The notes beneath the pieces were generated by a model. It saw only the letters and a program-made list of their open reading frames with translations, did not search any database and was not told the origin of the DNA. Made by a program: the position numbers and the translations under genes. Below, piece after piece: positions 27,801 through 36,725 of a DNA stretch of 64,000 nucleotides (the first letter of the stretch is position 1; every line of letters begins with the position of its first letter). The stretch lies in contig NZ_CP043682.1 in assembly GCF_014084025.1 (NCBI RefSeq), positions 649,582 to 713,581 on the forward strand. The letters run 5' to 3'. This DNA is from Borrelia sp. A-FGy1. GTDB lineage: Bacteria > Spirochaetota > Spirochaetia > Borreliales > Borreliaceae.

Positions 27801-28023
27801 TTTCTATTAAAAGCTTGTATATTGTTTTCATTATGTTTTTTTTTATATTGAGATTATATGAAACTTCATTTAAAGTTGCTAAATATTTTTTAATTTCATC
27901 CTCTAAAATATTGCTTTTTAAAATAATAATGGTTTCTTTTTTAAATATATCATCCTTCCTAATTAATTCTTGAATTTTGTTATAAATTACGTTAACTTTG
28001 TTTGTCTTGTATATCTTGTACAT
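24805..28023 (-). CDS. recC: Exodeoxyribonuclease V gamma subunit RecC
   Basis: RecC is the inactive-helicase subunit of RecBCD that splits the strands and, in E. coli, recognises Chi. This 1072-residue protein has low overall motif content, as expected for RecC. The assignment rests on length, helicase-like SF1 traces (for example LGGEKLNSNITFDNMN) and position as the first gene of recC-recB-recD. It starts 9 bases from the end of pncB on the same strand, so nicotinate salvage and RecBCD probably share a transcript. Lysine- and isoleucine-rich composition reflects the base composition. Confidence 0.88.
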   Translation of the reverse strand: MYKIYKTNKVNVIYNKIQELIRKDDIFKKETIIILKSNILEDEIKKYLATLNEVSYNLNIKKNIMKTIYKLLIENQNIKHFLENNTLLLYSETEKFILYNILKENKIKSINQFKSTKNRYIFASRIILLFHKYYAKFSKIIEVWRKDELLFKDKINSKYELIQKEMFQKLFENQINIFDLYKQIENETKSTPKSIETKKIIIIGETREIDRKILFQLQKIFKLEIHELILKDTSSYESPLIEALIPIKIEKHNLKLQIEEEIETKLFEENTFLASFKNNIIAGKSLSNIDSSFKIIEATTQKREVEILVNNIIHSTQNHNLKLNDIVITCLPKEIDKYLPYIEEFLNKYEIDFDILNSKDISKSKSVKALKKLMELFISNRGTISNFNRKEIIEFLSNTKVMSKFNISTNELQHLITFSDIMNINFGMNDTHKENLSYDKTFLNSWEDGFNRFLMSDIFNEKYENENFQEDISFQDPTSIIQLITIIRSLYEDILYFKGRKYTIYEWAEIIELFINKYIKLEDNDKIDEYIITRIQYLKNFSRDFNENLYKDYMEKVKDKKVEFALFKIMFEDSLEQKPYKSLNQNVGIIVASSDKIEYLQKSEIHFLGGEKLNSNITFDNMNLLNEYYNYANVEQYNISNLINIIFAASKKFYLYYSLSKSLNPDINKPKVIQKIINYIKDMGQELEIEIHPKENYDFEYFKEKKTNNLINYDINAFSIAESLKKGNYRKLIQKRIKFKKQISLKIKDINKAITNPYKYFYEKILNVHINDISKINEIKKKQEEQIIDILSFNYKLMENFMPIYEYIKDETNEHQILKKIDSTINHQIQKGIVPLNFKKETIKEEFISKFKKIKNNIEINFQEFFKVKPINIKLNKIIPIKIKDEILEFKLNGTLKNICKIDNRYYHFFLEKKRNSSDSIIRKIDLYIIGLLLKSNIENMDSIQEIKISYETAKLSIDNKYENTEINILDLENLLKQIAYISSYPTPIYRNLIHKSLTKIKDINELYNTIKAQIEYPQKSIALTKKMEYVFPQKDISWCPYYNRFQDTHDLKINGSLEKLLKDFYIKFMKT

Positions 28024-28031
28024 AAATTAGT

Positions 28032-29477
28032 TTATATAGTTTTACTTTCTTTAATTAGTTTATTTCTTAAATTTTTTAAGTTTTCTGTAATACTTACTTT
28101 ATATATGTGAGGATTTATTATTCTTTTATATGTATGATCAATTTGATTAAGATCATTTTGAGCTCTATGCCTTAGATGTTCTAGACTTATTTCTGATATT
28201 TGATTCATTTTATTAATTTCAAAGCTAGTATTTATTAAAAATTCAAAGTTTTCATATGTTTTTATTTCTTTGAACATATTTTCTTGTAAGGGGTGATAAA
28301 TTGTTAATTTTTTTTTAGAAGATAATATTTCTTTTATCTCTTCTTCTTCTTCTTTTAAAAAGATTAAGTCAAAAATCATTTGTTCATTAGAGTATACCCT
28401 AGCAATTCCTTTCGTGGAGGGTAGTGTTGATTTTTCGATATTATTTGATATTTTCATTTTGGGTATAAATTCACCATTTTGATTAATTGATATCATTTTA
28501 TACACTCCTGAGAGATTTGGATCTCCTTTTGCAGTCACTAAATGGGTACCTACTCCCCAAAAATCAATGGGAGCATTAATTGAGTTTAGATACATAATAA
28601 TCTCTTCATCTAGTTCGTTAGATACAATTATTTTGACTTCATATAATCCGTTCTCATTAAGTTCTCTTCTTACTTTTTTACTTAAGTATTCAAGGTCTCC
28701 GCTATCAATTCTGACAGAGAAATTTTGGCTTTCCTTTGTCTTTAGAGACTTAAATACTTTTATTGCATTTTTAAGCCCGCTATTAAGTGTATCATAAGTG
28801 TCAATAAGCAAACTTACATTATGTGGATATATTTTTGCATATTCCCAAAAAGCTTCTTCTTCGCTTTTAAAGCTCATTACCCAGCTGTGAGCCATTGTTC
28901 CAGCAACAGGAATATTATATTTATATCCTGCAAGCACGTTGCTTGTAAAATTAGCACCTCCTATATAGGCAGCTTTACTTGCAGAAAGGGCCCCATTAAT
29001 TCCTTGGGCTCGTCTAAGACCAAACTCAGCTAAAATTTGAGCTCCAGCTTCTTTAATCCTTGATGTTTTAGTTGCGATAAGGCTTTCAAAGTTTATGATG
29101 TTTAAAATAAGTCCTTCTATAAGTAAAAGCTCTATTAAGTTTCCTTCAACAATTAGTATGGGTTCATAAGGAAAAACAATTCTTCCTTCTTTTATTGAGG
29201 TTATTTTTATGTTTAACTTAAGTGTTTTTAAGTAGTTTAGGAATTTCTTATCAAAGTGGTTTAGTGTTTTTAAATATTCAATCTCTTCTTCTTTAAAATG
29301 AAGTTCTTTTAGAATATTAACTAATGTTTGCATTCCTGCTAGAATTATGTATCCATTTTTAAATGGAGTTTTTCTAAAAAACATTTCAAATTTTGATTTT
29401 GGATTGATATTTTTTACAAAATAAGCATTCATCATTGAAAGTTCATAAAAGTCTGTAAATAAGGACATGTTATTCAT
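28032..29477 (-). CDS. pncB: Nicotinate phosphoribosyltransferase
   Basis: The enzyme joins nicotinate and PRPP to make nicotinate mononucleotide, the entry step of NAD salvage in the cytosol. The 481-residue protein shows the family features TDFYELSMMNAYF near the N-terminus, EFGLRRAQGINGALSASKAA in the middle, AGTMAHSWVMSF with the active-site region, VRIDSGDLEYLS, and FWGVGTHLVTAKGDPNLSGVYK in the phosphate-binding part. Length is right. It is first in a minus-strand run with recC-recB-recD and diverges from zwf. Borrelia has no de novo NAD route, so this step should be essential. Confidence 0.93.
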   Translation of the reverse strand: MNNMSLFTDFYELSMMNAYFVKNINPKSKFEMFFRKTPFKNGYIILAGMQTLVNILKELHFKEEEIEYLKTLNHFDKKFLNYLKTLKLNIKITSIKEGRIVFPYEPILIVEGNLIELLLIEGLILNIINFESLIATKTSRIKEAGAQILAEFGLRRAQGINGALSASKAAYIGGANFTSNVLAGYKYNIPVAGTMAHSWVMSFKSEEEAFWEYAKIYPHNVSLLIDTYDTLNSGLKNAIKVFKSLKTKESQNFSVRIDSGDLEYLSKKVRRELNENGLYEVKIIVSNELDEEIIMYLNSINAPIDFWGVGTHLVTAKGDPNLSGVYKMISINQNGEFIPKMKISNNIEKSTLPSTKGIARVYSNEQMIFDLIFLKEEEEEIKEILSSKKKLTIYHPLQENMFKEIKTYENFEFLINTSFEINKMNQISEISLEHLRHRAQNDLNQIDHTYKRIINPHIYKVSITENLKNLRNKLIKESKTI

Positions 29478-29612
29478 TTTCTACATTATACACCATGCTA
29501 ATATTTGCTTTTTAATATATAGTCTTGCTTAAATATCCCTTAAATTGAATATTAAATAATATATAATTTTTTATTTAAAATCAGTCTATAGTTTTTGGCT
29601 TGATGATAATAG

Positions 29613-29618
29613 TATAAT
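29613..29618 (+). promoter_or_regulatory. Possible -10 box of zwf
   Basis: TATAAT lies 22 bases before the zwf ATG, and a start near 29625 would leave a very short leader containing GGAGA. I see no good -35 at the right distance, so this is tentative. Confidence 0.4.
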
Positions 29619-29639
29619 TTTTATTGGAGATATTTTGCG

Positions 29640-31073
29640 ATGGTAAAGAATATATCTGATTTTGATATTGTAATATTTGGAATTACTGGAAATTTATCAA
29701 GAAGGAAACTTATTCCTTCTCTTTTTAGCTTATATAAGGATGGCTATATTAGCAATTTTAGGATTATTGGATTTTCACGTACAACTTTTACTGATGATGA
29801 ATTTAGACTTTATGTTAAAGATTCTTTGTGGCAAGAAGAGGAAATAGCTTTAGTAGATAATTTTTTGAAGTTTTTTATTTATTTATCAGGAGATTTTAAA
29901 GAAGATGAGGCTTATTCTAGATTGTTTAATCTTTTGGGGGAGAAAAAAGATATAGTATATTATCTTTCAACTTCTCCTGAATTTTATGGTGTAATAATTG
30001 AAAATTTAAAGCCTTATTCATTAAATGGTACTGGTTCATATTCTAAGATTATTCTTGAAAAGCCTTTTGGTAACAGTCTTGATGCAGCTAGGTATTTAAA
30101 CTCACTTCTTTATTCTGTTTTTAAAGAAGATCAAATATATAGGATAGATCATTATTTGGGTAAGGAGACGGTTCAAAATATTTTTACATTTAGATTTGGG
30201 AATTCCATTTTTGAGAATATTTGGAACAATCGCTATATAGATTTTGTCCAAATCACAGTAGCTGAAGAAGTAGGAGTTGATGGTAGATTTGAGTATTATG
30301 ACTCTTCAGGTGCTTTGAAAGATATGTTTCAAAATCATATTTTGCAACTTTTAAGTCTTATTGCAATGGAATCACCTATTGGATTTAGTGCGAATTTTAT
30401 TCATGATGAGAAGGTTAAGGTTTTAAAAAGCTTGAAAAAATTCAAAAAAGATGAAATTGAAAATCATATTATTAGAGGACAGTACGTGAGTTCTCGAGTA
30501 CAGGGATTTTTAAAGAAAGGGTATAGAGAAGAAGCAGAATTTTTAAAAGCTTCAAATACTGAAACTTATTTAGCAATGAAAGTATTTATTAATAATTGGC
30601 GTTGGTCTGGAACACCATTTTATATTAGAACTGGAAAAGCACTTGTAAGAAAATTTTCAGAAGTATATATTCAATTTAAAAAACCTGATTTTACTCTCTT
30701 TAACACTAGCTTAAATAATATGTCAAATGCTTTGATTTTTAGAATTCAACCAAGAGATGGAATTGAAATTAAGTTTAATACTAAGCGACCAGGATATAAT
30801 TATGAAATGCAGGAAGCCAATATGGAATTTTCTTATCATTCTTCATTTAGTAAATTTTTTGGAGAATCTTATGAGCGTTTGCTTCTTGATGCATTTTTAG
30901 GAGATAAAACTTTGTATGCTCGTAATGATGAGATTGATAGTTCTTGGGAATTTGTATCAGACATTCTTAATAAATGGGAAAATGTTAAGAATTGGAATTA
31001 TTTTTATGGATCTGAGGGACCACCACAGGCAAATATGATTTTGGGAAAGGGTCATTTTTGGCGCAGTATGTAA
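29640..31073 (+). CDS. zwf: Glucose-6-phosphate 1-dehydrogenase
   Basis: The enzyme oxidises glucose 6-phosphate to 6-phosphogluconolactone and makes NADPH, the first step of the oxidative pentose phosphate branch. The 477-residue protein has an N-terminal nucleotide-binding GITGNLSRRKLIPSL in place of the common GASGDLAKRKL. It also has the substrate site YRIDHYLGKETVQN with its catalytic histidine, KIILEKPFG, and W-x-GTPFYIRTGK. GGAG sits about 10 bases before the ATG. rpiA of the non-oxidative branch lies 23 kb away. Identification is firm. Confidence 0.95.
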   Translation: MVKNISDFDIVIFGITGNLSRRKLIPSLFSLYKDGYISNFRIIGFSRTTFTDDEFRLYVKDSLWQEEEIALVDNFLKFFIYLSGDFKEDEAYSRLFNLLGEKKDIVYYLSTSPEFYGVIIENLKPYSLNGTGSYSKIILEKPFGNSLDAARYLNSLLYSVFKEDQIYRIDHYLGKETVQNIFTFRFGNSIFENIWNNRYIDFVQITVAEEVGVDGRFEYYDSSGALKDMFQNHILQLLSLIAMESPIGFSANFIHDEKVKVLKSLKKFKKDEIENHIIRGQYVSSRVQGFLKKGYREEAEFLKASNTETYLAMKVFINNWRWSGTPFYIRTGKALVRKFSEVYIQFKKPDFTLFNTSLNNMSNALIFRIQPRDGIEIKFNTKRPGYNYEMQEANMEFSYHSSFSKFFGESYERLLLDAFLGDKTLYARNDEIDSSWEFVSDILNKWENVKNWNYFYGSEGPPQANMILGKGHFWRSM

Positions 31074-31284
31074 ATAATAAATTTAAATATTTAATGTAAA
31101 AATAAAAGAGTTTTTAAATGATAATTGTAATGCAGTTTGTTAATTTGTTTTGAATCAAAATTCGTTATTTTTAATAAATACTAAAATATTGATTTAATTG
31201 TTATACAATTATGAAAATATATTTGTTAGATTGTAAGTAATTAATTTATTTGATTTACTATTTTGGATTTAAAGGATGTTTTGT

Positions 31285-32625
31285 ATGAAGAATTTTGATG
31301 TTAATGTTAAACTGAGTTTTTTAGGGCTATTGCCTTTTATTGTTTTTGTTGTAATTTATTTAGGAACTGGAATTTACTTAGAATTTATAGGTATAGAAAT
31401 GGCTTTTTATCAGCTTCCTGCAAGTGTTGCAATGCTTATTGCATCTATTACAGGATTTTTTGGTTTTAAAGGAAAATTTGAAGATAAAATTCATAGTTTT
31501 GTTGAAGGTGCTTCTCAGTATGACATTATTTTGATGTGTCTTATCTTTTTATTGGCAGGTGCTTTTTCTACTCTTTGTAAAGAAATAGGTAGTGTTGAGT
31601 CGGCTGCTAATATTGGGCTTAAATATATAGGCTCTAGGTGGATTATTTCGGGGATATTTTTAGTTACTTGTTTTATTTCTTTCTCATCAGGAACTTCTGT
31701 AGGAGCAATTGTAGCTATTGCTCCTATTGCTTTTGAGATTGCAAGTAAGGTCAGTATTAATTTAAATCTAATGGCTGCTGCTGTTATGTGTGGTTCTGTA
31801 TTTGGAGATAATCTTTCTTTGATATCAGATACAACTATTGTTTCAAGTCGTACTCAGGGCAGTAAAATTATAGATCTTTTTAAGACTAGTTCTATATATG
31901 CTTTTCCTTCAGCTATACTTACTTTTTTTGGATTTTATTTTCTTTCAAATAATTTATCTAATATAGAATCTTTGTTTAGTAGTTCAGTAGATTTGATTAG
32001 AGTAGTGCCCTATCTTGTTATTATTATTTTGTCTCTTTTAGGCTTAAATGTTTTTTTTGTTTTATTTATGGGTATTGTATTTGTAAGTGTTATTAGTATT
32101 TTTTATGAAAATTTGCAATTTTTATATGTGATGAAAAAAATTAGTGAGGGGTTTATAGGCATGAGTGATTTAATTTTTCTATCAATGCTGACGGGAGGAG
32201 TTTCTTTTATTGTCATTAAAAATGGAGGATTTAAGTGGATTTTAGTTAAGCTTATGACTTTAATACGAGGCAGACGTTCTGCAGAATTTGCGATTGCTTT
32301 ACTTGTTTCTATTTTTGATATTTTTTTAGCTAATAATACTATAGCTATTCTTATTTGTGGTAGGGTTGTAAAAGAGATATCTGTTAAGAATAAAATACCT
32401 TCTTATAGAAGTTCTTCTCTTTTGGATATATTTTCTTGTGTTTTTCAGAGTTTTATTCCTTATGGAGCACAAATGATTGTTTTAATAGGAATTTTTGATG
32501 GTCTTGTTTCTCCTATAGGTGTTATATCATTCTTAATTTATCAATTATTTTTATTAATTTTTGTAATTTTATCTATGTTTGGTCTTGATATTAAAAATTT
32601 TTCTTGGGCTTTTACTAAGAATTAG
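31285..32625 (+). CDS. NhaC-family Na+/H+ antiporter, first copy
   Basis: This integral membrane protein of about 446 residues and some 11-12 hydrophobic segments belongs to the NhaC ion-transporter family. It probably exchanges Na+ for H+ across the inner membrane. Family features include SFSSGTSVGAIVAIAP, AAVMCGSVFGDNLSLISD followed by TTIVSSRTQGS, and NNTIAILICG. I start it at ATG 31285, nine bases after AAAGG. The in-frame ATG at 31276 overlaps that ribosome-binding site. The next gene is a clear paralogue, so this is an ancient tandem duplication. Confidence 0.86.
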   Translation: MKNFDVNVKLSFLGLLPFIVFVVIYLGTGIYLEFIGIEMAFYQLPASVAMLIASITGFFGFKGKFEDKIHSFVEGASQYDIILMCLIFLLAGAFSTLCKEIGSVESAANIGLKYIGSRWIISGIFLVTCFISFSSGTSVGAIVAIAPIAFEIASKVSINLNLMAAAVMCGSVFGDNLSLISDTTIVSSRTQGSKIIDLFKTSSIYAFPSAILTFFGFYFLSNNLSNIESLFSSSVDLIRVVPYLVIIILSLLGLNVFFVLFMGIVFVSVISIFYENLQFLYVMKKISEGFIGMSDLIFLSMLTGGVSFIVIKNGGFKWILVKLMTLIRGRRSAEFAIALLVSIFDIFLANNTIAILICGRVVKEISVKNKIPSYRSSSLLDIFSCVFQSFIPYGAQMIVLIGIFDGLVSPIGVISFLIYQLFLLIFVILSMFGLDIKNFSWAFTKN

Positions 32626-32652
32626 ATTTATTTGATTAGCGTAGGAGGTTAA

Positions 32653-34005
32653 ATGGATACTACGGATACTACTAATGTTTATATAAAGCCAAATTTTTTA
32701 GGTCTTATTCCCTTTCTTGTTTTTATTTTTATATATATTGGAACGGGAGTAATTTTAAAAATTCAAGGTGTTAAAATGGCTTTTTATCATATGCCACCAA
32801 TAGTTGCTATGTTGTTAGGTGTTATTGTAGCTTTTCTTCTCTTTAAGGGTTCATTTACATATAAGATAAATGAATTTATTAAAGGATGTGCTCAGTTTGA
32901 TATTATATTTATTTCTTTAATATTTATGATTTCTGGTGTTTTTTCTAATCTTTGTAATGAGATAGGTAGTATTGAGACGGTAGCTAATATTGGACTTAAA
33001 TATATACCTTCTAATTTATTGGTAGCAGGCATATTTTTAATATGCCTTTTTCTTTCTACTTCAACTGGTAGTTTTATGGGTACTGTTGTAGCTATTACTC
33101 CGATAGGACTCGAGGTAGCAAATAAAAGTGGAATTCCATTACCGATTGTTGCAGGTGCTGTGCTTGGAGGAGGTGCCTTTGGTGATAGCATGTCTTTGAT
33201 ATCAGATACAATTATTATTGCAAGTCGTACTCAAGGAGTTAAAGTTAAAGATGTTTTTAAAAGTGGAGCTTATTTGACAATTCCTGCTGCCGTTTTATCA
33301 ACAATAGCTTTTGCTATTGTAGGCTCATCTGTTGAAAATATTAATTTTGTAGGTGAGCTTAGTGAAATTAATTATTTAAAGGTTCTTCCTTATCTTTTTG
33401 TTATAACTTTTGCGTTTTTAGGTGTGGATGTATTTTTAGTTTTATTTCTTGGAATATTGATTGCTGGCGGCATTGGTATTTTTTATGGTAATTTAACCTT
33501 ACTTTCAATGGCTAAAAATATTAATAAGGGTCTTTTAGATTTGAGTGATATGCTTATTCTTGTCATTTTTACAGGAGGAGTTTCCTATATGACTATTAGA
33601 CATGGAGGTTTTGAATGGGTTTTAAATAAGTTAAAGCGTTTTGCTAGGTGTAAAAGGAGTGCTGAATTTACAGTTACTTTTCTAATAATTATGATAACAG
33701 GATTTCTTGCGAATAGTGGTCTTGCTATTTTGGTTAATGGGGCTTTTACTAAAGATATATCTGAAAATAATTCAGTTTGTCCTAAGAGATGTGCTGCCTT
33801 GCTTTCGGCTTCTTCTTGTGCTTTAATAGGAGCTTTGCCGTACAGCATGCACATGATAAGTATAATAAAATTTGCAAAGGGGACTATATCTCCAATTGAT
33901 ATAATTTCATTTTTATTTTATCAGACATTTTTAGGTATTATAATTATTTTATCTATATTTGGATTTGGGATTAGAGAATTATTTTTGCGTTTTTCTAAAG
34001 TGTAA
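32653..34005 (+). CDS. NhaC-family Na+/H+ antiporter, second copy
   Basis: This is a 450-residue multi-spanning membrane protein closely similar in layout to the preceding gene. Shared landmarks are the N-terminal PNFLGLIPFLVFIFIYIGTG, GSIETVANIGLKYI, STSTGSFMGTVVAITPIG and GGGAFGDSMSLISDTIIIAS. AGGAGG precedes the ATG by 6 bases. The 27-base gap suggests translation from the same mRNA as copy one. The two differ throughout, so they may have different ion or pH preferences, which the sequence does not settle. Confidence 0.87.
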   Translation: MDTTDTTNVYIKPNFLGLIPFLVFIFIYIGTGVILKIQGVKMAFYHMPPIVAMLLGVIVAFLLFKGSFTYKINEFIKGCAQFDIIFISLIFMISGVFSNLCNEIGSIETVANIGLKYIPSNLLVAGIFLICLFLSTSTGSFMGTVVAITPIGLEVANKSGIPLPIVAGAVLGGGAFGDSMSLISDTIIIASRTQGVKVKDVFKSGAYLTIPAAVLSTIAFAIVGSSVENINFVGELSEINYLKVLPYLFVITFAFLGVDVFLVLFLGILIAGGIGIFYGNLTLLSMAKNINKGLLDLSDMLILVIFTGGVSYMTIRHGGFEWVLNKLKRFARCKRSAEFTVTFLIIMITGFLANSGLAILVNGAFTKDISENNSVCPKRCAALLSASSCALIGALPYSMHMISIIKFAKGTISPIDIISFLFYQTFLGIIIILSIFGFGIRELFLRFSKV

Positions 34006-34050
34006 GAAATAACCTTAAAAAAATTTGTTCCCCTTTTTGGGTATTGGTGC

Positions 34051-35097
34051 TTATGAAGCTAATTCTATGTATATTTTTAGTTGTTCTTCTTTTACTTCTT
34101 TAGGGATCTGTTTAAATACTTCTAATTTTGAAAAATCTTTTGGAAGAAATTTTTCTTCCAAATACAGTTTTATTTTATTATTATTTTTTGCTTCTTCTTT
34201 TAATCGAATAAATACATTTTTGTTTGGCGAATTATATCTTGTTTCTTGAAAATTTGAATAAGATGCTTCATTTTCATAAAGAAAGTTAATAAATTTATAG
34301 GCAAGTTCTTTATGAGGAGCATCTGATGGAATTGCTATTGCATCAATCCAAAGATTTGTGTCTGCAGGGGCATAAAAATCTAGATTTGGGTTTTTTATGA
34401 TTGCATCTTGTGCTTCTCCGCTCCATGTTAGTTGGATAGACACTTCACCATTAAGTATGAGTGATTTTGCAGCAATATCTGAGAAATAGCCTACTAATAA
34501 GGAATTTTGTTTTTTTAAAATCTTTCCAGCTTCTTTTATTTTAGATATATCATGTTCATTGAAGGAATAACCAAGTTGTTTGAGAGCAACTCCAATGTTT
34601 TCTTTTGGAGAGTCTAACATTGCAATTTCTTTGCTATATTTTTCATTAAATAATATGTCGAATCCCTTCATATCTTTTATATTGACTTTTGATTTGTTGT
34701 AAAGTATTCCCATTACTCCCCAAAACATAGGTATTGAATAAGTATTGCCAGGATCATATTCTAAGTTTGTGAACTCTTCTAAGATATTATCTCTTACATT
34801 TGGTAATTTTGAGTGATCTATTTTTTCAATTCTATTTTCACTTGCTAATTCACCAATCAAATATTCTGAGGGCACTATTATATCGTAATAACCTTTTATA
34901 TTGTTAAATTTAGCCATCATTTCTTCGTTATTATTAAAAATTTCATAATTTATTTTTATATCATTTTCTCTTTCAAATTGAACTAATAAGTTTTCATCGA
35001 TATATTCTGCCCAATTGAGAATATTAAGAGTATCTTTTTTCTCTCTAGAAGAACAAGATATAACTATTAAAATTAGTACTGATAGTATCTTTTTCAA
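34051..35097 (-). CDS. potD: Spermidine/putrescine-binding lipoprotein PotD
   Basis: PotD is the extracytoplasmic receptor of the polyamine ABC transporter. The signal MKKILSVLILIVISCSS has lipobox VISC, so the protein should be membrane-anchored by cysteine 15. The mature part is a class 2 periplasmic binding protein with NILNWAEYIDENLL at its start, YDIIVPSEYLIGELA, and FWGVMGILYNKSKV, all typical of PotD/PotF. The length of 348 residues is standard. It is the last gene of potA-potB-potC-potD. Spermidine versus putrescine preference cannot be read by eye. Confidence 0.93.
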   Translation of the reverse strand: MKKILSVLILIVISCSSREKKDTLNILNWAEYIDENLLVQFERENDIKINYEIFNNNEEMMAKFNNIKGYYDIIVPSEYLIGELASENRIEKIDHSKLPNVRDNILEEFTNLEYDPGNTYSIPMFWGVMGILYNKSKVNIKDMKGFDILFNEKYSKEIAMLDSPKENIGVALKQLGYSFNEHDISKIKEAGKILKKQNSLLVGYFSDIAAKSLILNGEVSIQLTWSGEAQDAIIKNPNLDFYAPADTNLWIDAIAIPSDAPHKELAYKFINFLYENEASYSNFQETRYNSPNKNVFIRLKEEAKNNNKIKLYLEEKFLPKDFSKLEVFKQIPKEVKEEQLKIYIELAS

Positions 35098-35116
35098 AAT
35101 TTTAAACTCCTTTTGT

Positions 35117-35908
35117 TTAAATTTCTGTGTCTGCTGTTAATTTTTTAATTCCTACAAATTTATTAATTATGAATAAAAGAATAAGTATTACAAAGAATAA
35201 CATAGAAGAAATTGCATTTATGATGGGCTTTATTCCTCTTTTTGTTAAAGAATTTATAAGTATTGATAAATTGTTGAAGCCTTGTCCTGTTGTAAAAAAA
35301 GATATTAAAAAATCATCAACAGATAATGTAAATGCAATAAGACCACTTGTTATCACACTTCCAATTATTTCTGGAAATATTATGTTTTTAAATATTTGAC
35401 TTTCTGATGCTCCGAGGTCACGAGCTGCATCAATAATATTTTCCGGAAGTGAATATAGCTTGGGTAGAATAGTTATTACTATGTAAGGCGTTGAGAACAT
35501 TATGTGGGACATTAACATTGTAGTGAATCCTAATTGTATTTTTATAGCTGAATAAAATGTCATTAAACTAATACCTGTTACGATGTCAGGGTTAATTATT
35601 GGTATTTTGTTAATTGATAACAAAATTATTTTGATTCTTTTATTTTTGGTTTTATAGATACTATAAGCTCCTAGAATGCCAATTATAACAGATATTAGGG
35701 ATGATATTATTGCTACGGTTAGAGTATTATATATTACGGTTTTTATTTGCTGTGATACAAAAACTTCTTTATACCATTTTAAGCTAAATCCTTGCCAAAA
35801 AAATCCATGATCGCCTGCATTAAAAGAGTAAATTATTAGAATTATTATGGGTGAATAAATAAATCCAAATGTAAAGAATAAAAAAGTGTTTTTTAAAATA
35901 TTAAGCAT
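35117..35908 (-). CDS. potC: Polyamine ABC transporter permease PotC
   Basis: PotC is one of the two inner-membrane permease subunits of the PotABCD importer. The 263-residue protein has about six membrane segments and the cytoplasmic EAA loop, here IDAARDLGASESQIFKNIIFP, which docks on PotA. The N-terminus (FLFFTFGFIYSPIIILIIYSFN) is a helix. It is 19 bases upstream of potD and 10 after potB. Confidence 0.93.
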   Translation of the reverse strand: MLNILKNTFLFFTFGFIYSPIIILIIYSFNAGDHGFFWQGFSLKWYKEVFVSQQIKTVIYNTLTVAIISSLISVIIGILGAYSIYKTKNKRIKIILLSINKIPIINPDIVTGISLMTFYSAIKIQLGFTTMLMSHIMFSTPYIVITILPKLYSLPENIIDAARDLGASESQIFKNIIFPEIIGSVITSGLIAFTLSVDDFLISFFTTGQGFNNLSILINSLTKRGIKPIINAISSMLFFVILILLFIINKFVGIKKLTADTEI

Positions 35909-35918
35909 ATTGATGTCC

Positions 35919-36725
35919 TTATTCTACATTGTTTTTTTGCATTAATTTAAGTATTGTAAGATTAAATATTAATATTACTATCATTACAATAAATGAAATT
36001 GCAGCTCCAGTATTCCAGTCTTCTACAAATAAAAATTGTTTTTCGATTAGATTTCCAATTAAAATTTGTTTAGAGCCACCTAATAGGTCTGAGATAATAA
36101 ATACTGTAATTGAGGGGATAAATACCATAATTATTCCTGTAGCAAGGTAAGATAGTGTTAATGGCATCTTTATATACAGCAAGATATGCCACATTCTTGC
36201 ACCAAGATCTCTTGCTCCTTCAATGTATTCACGTTTAATTTTTAAAAGTCCTGTATAAATTGGCAAAACCATAAATGGTAAAAAATTGTATACCATTCCA
36301 ATTATTACAGCTTGTTCATTGTAGATTAAATCTATGTTGGTTAGTCCAATTACCTTAAGTAGGTTATTGATAATTCCATTTTTTCCTAATATTTTTATCC
36401 AGGCATAAGTTCTAATTAGAGTGTTAATCCACATAGGAAGTATTATCATTATAATAAGAATATTCTGAGTATTTTTTTTTGATATTGAGATGAACCAAGC
36501 TGTAGGGTATCCTATTAGAATACAAAAAATGGTTGAAATTAATGCAAGCTTAGTACTTCTTGAAAAAATTCTTAGGTAGCTTGGTTCTAACAGTCTATTA
36601 AAATTTTCAAATGTGAATTCATTGCTTTCATTAAGAAAGCCTAAGGTTATTATTATTAGAAGTGGTATTATAATAAATATGGATAAGAATAGAGTATATA
36701 AAATTAATGTTATTCTATTTATCAT
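35919..36725 (-). CDS. potB: Polyamine ABC transporter permease PotB
   Basis: PotB is the second permease subunit of the importer. The 268 residues form about six membrane segments, with the EAA loop [22 protein letters not shown] near the middle. Its start overlaps the 3' end of potA by 11 bases, which suggests translational coupling. The pairing with PotC and the ATPase in one operon makes the assignment firm. Confidence 0.93.
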   Translation of the reverse strand: MINRITLILYTLFLSIFIIIPLLIIITLGFLNESNEFTFENFNRLLEPSYLRIFSRSTKLALISTIFCILIGYPTAWFISISKKNTQNILIIMIILPMWINTLIRTYAWIKILGKNGIINNLLKVIGLTNIDLIYNEQAVIIGMVYNFLPFMVLPIYTGLLKIKREYIEGARDLGARMWHILLYIKMPLTLSYLATGIIMVFIPSITVFIISDLLGGSKQILIGNLIEKQFLFVEDWNTGAAISFIVMIVILIFNLTILKLMQKNNVE

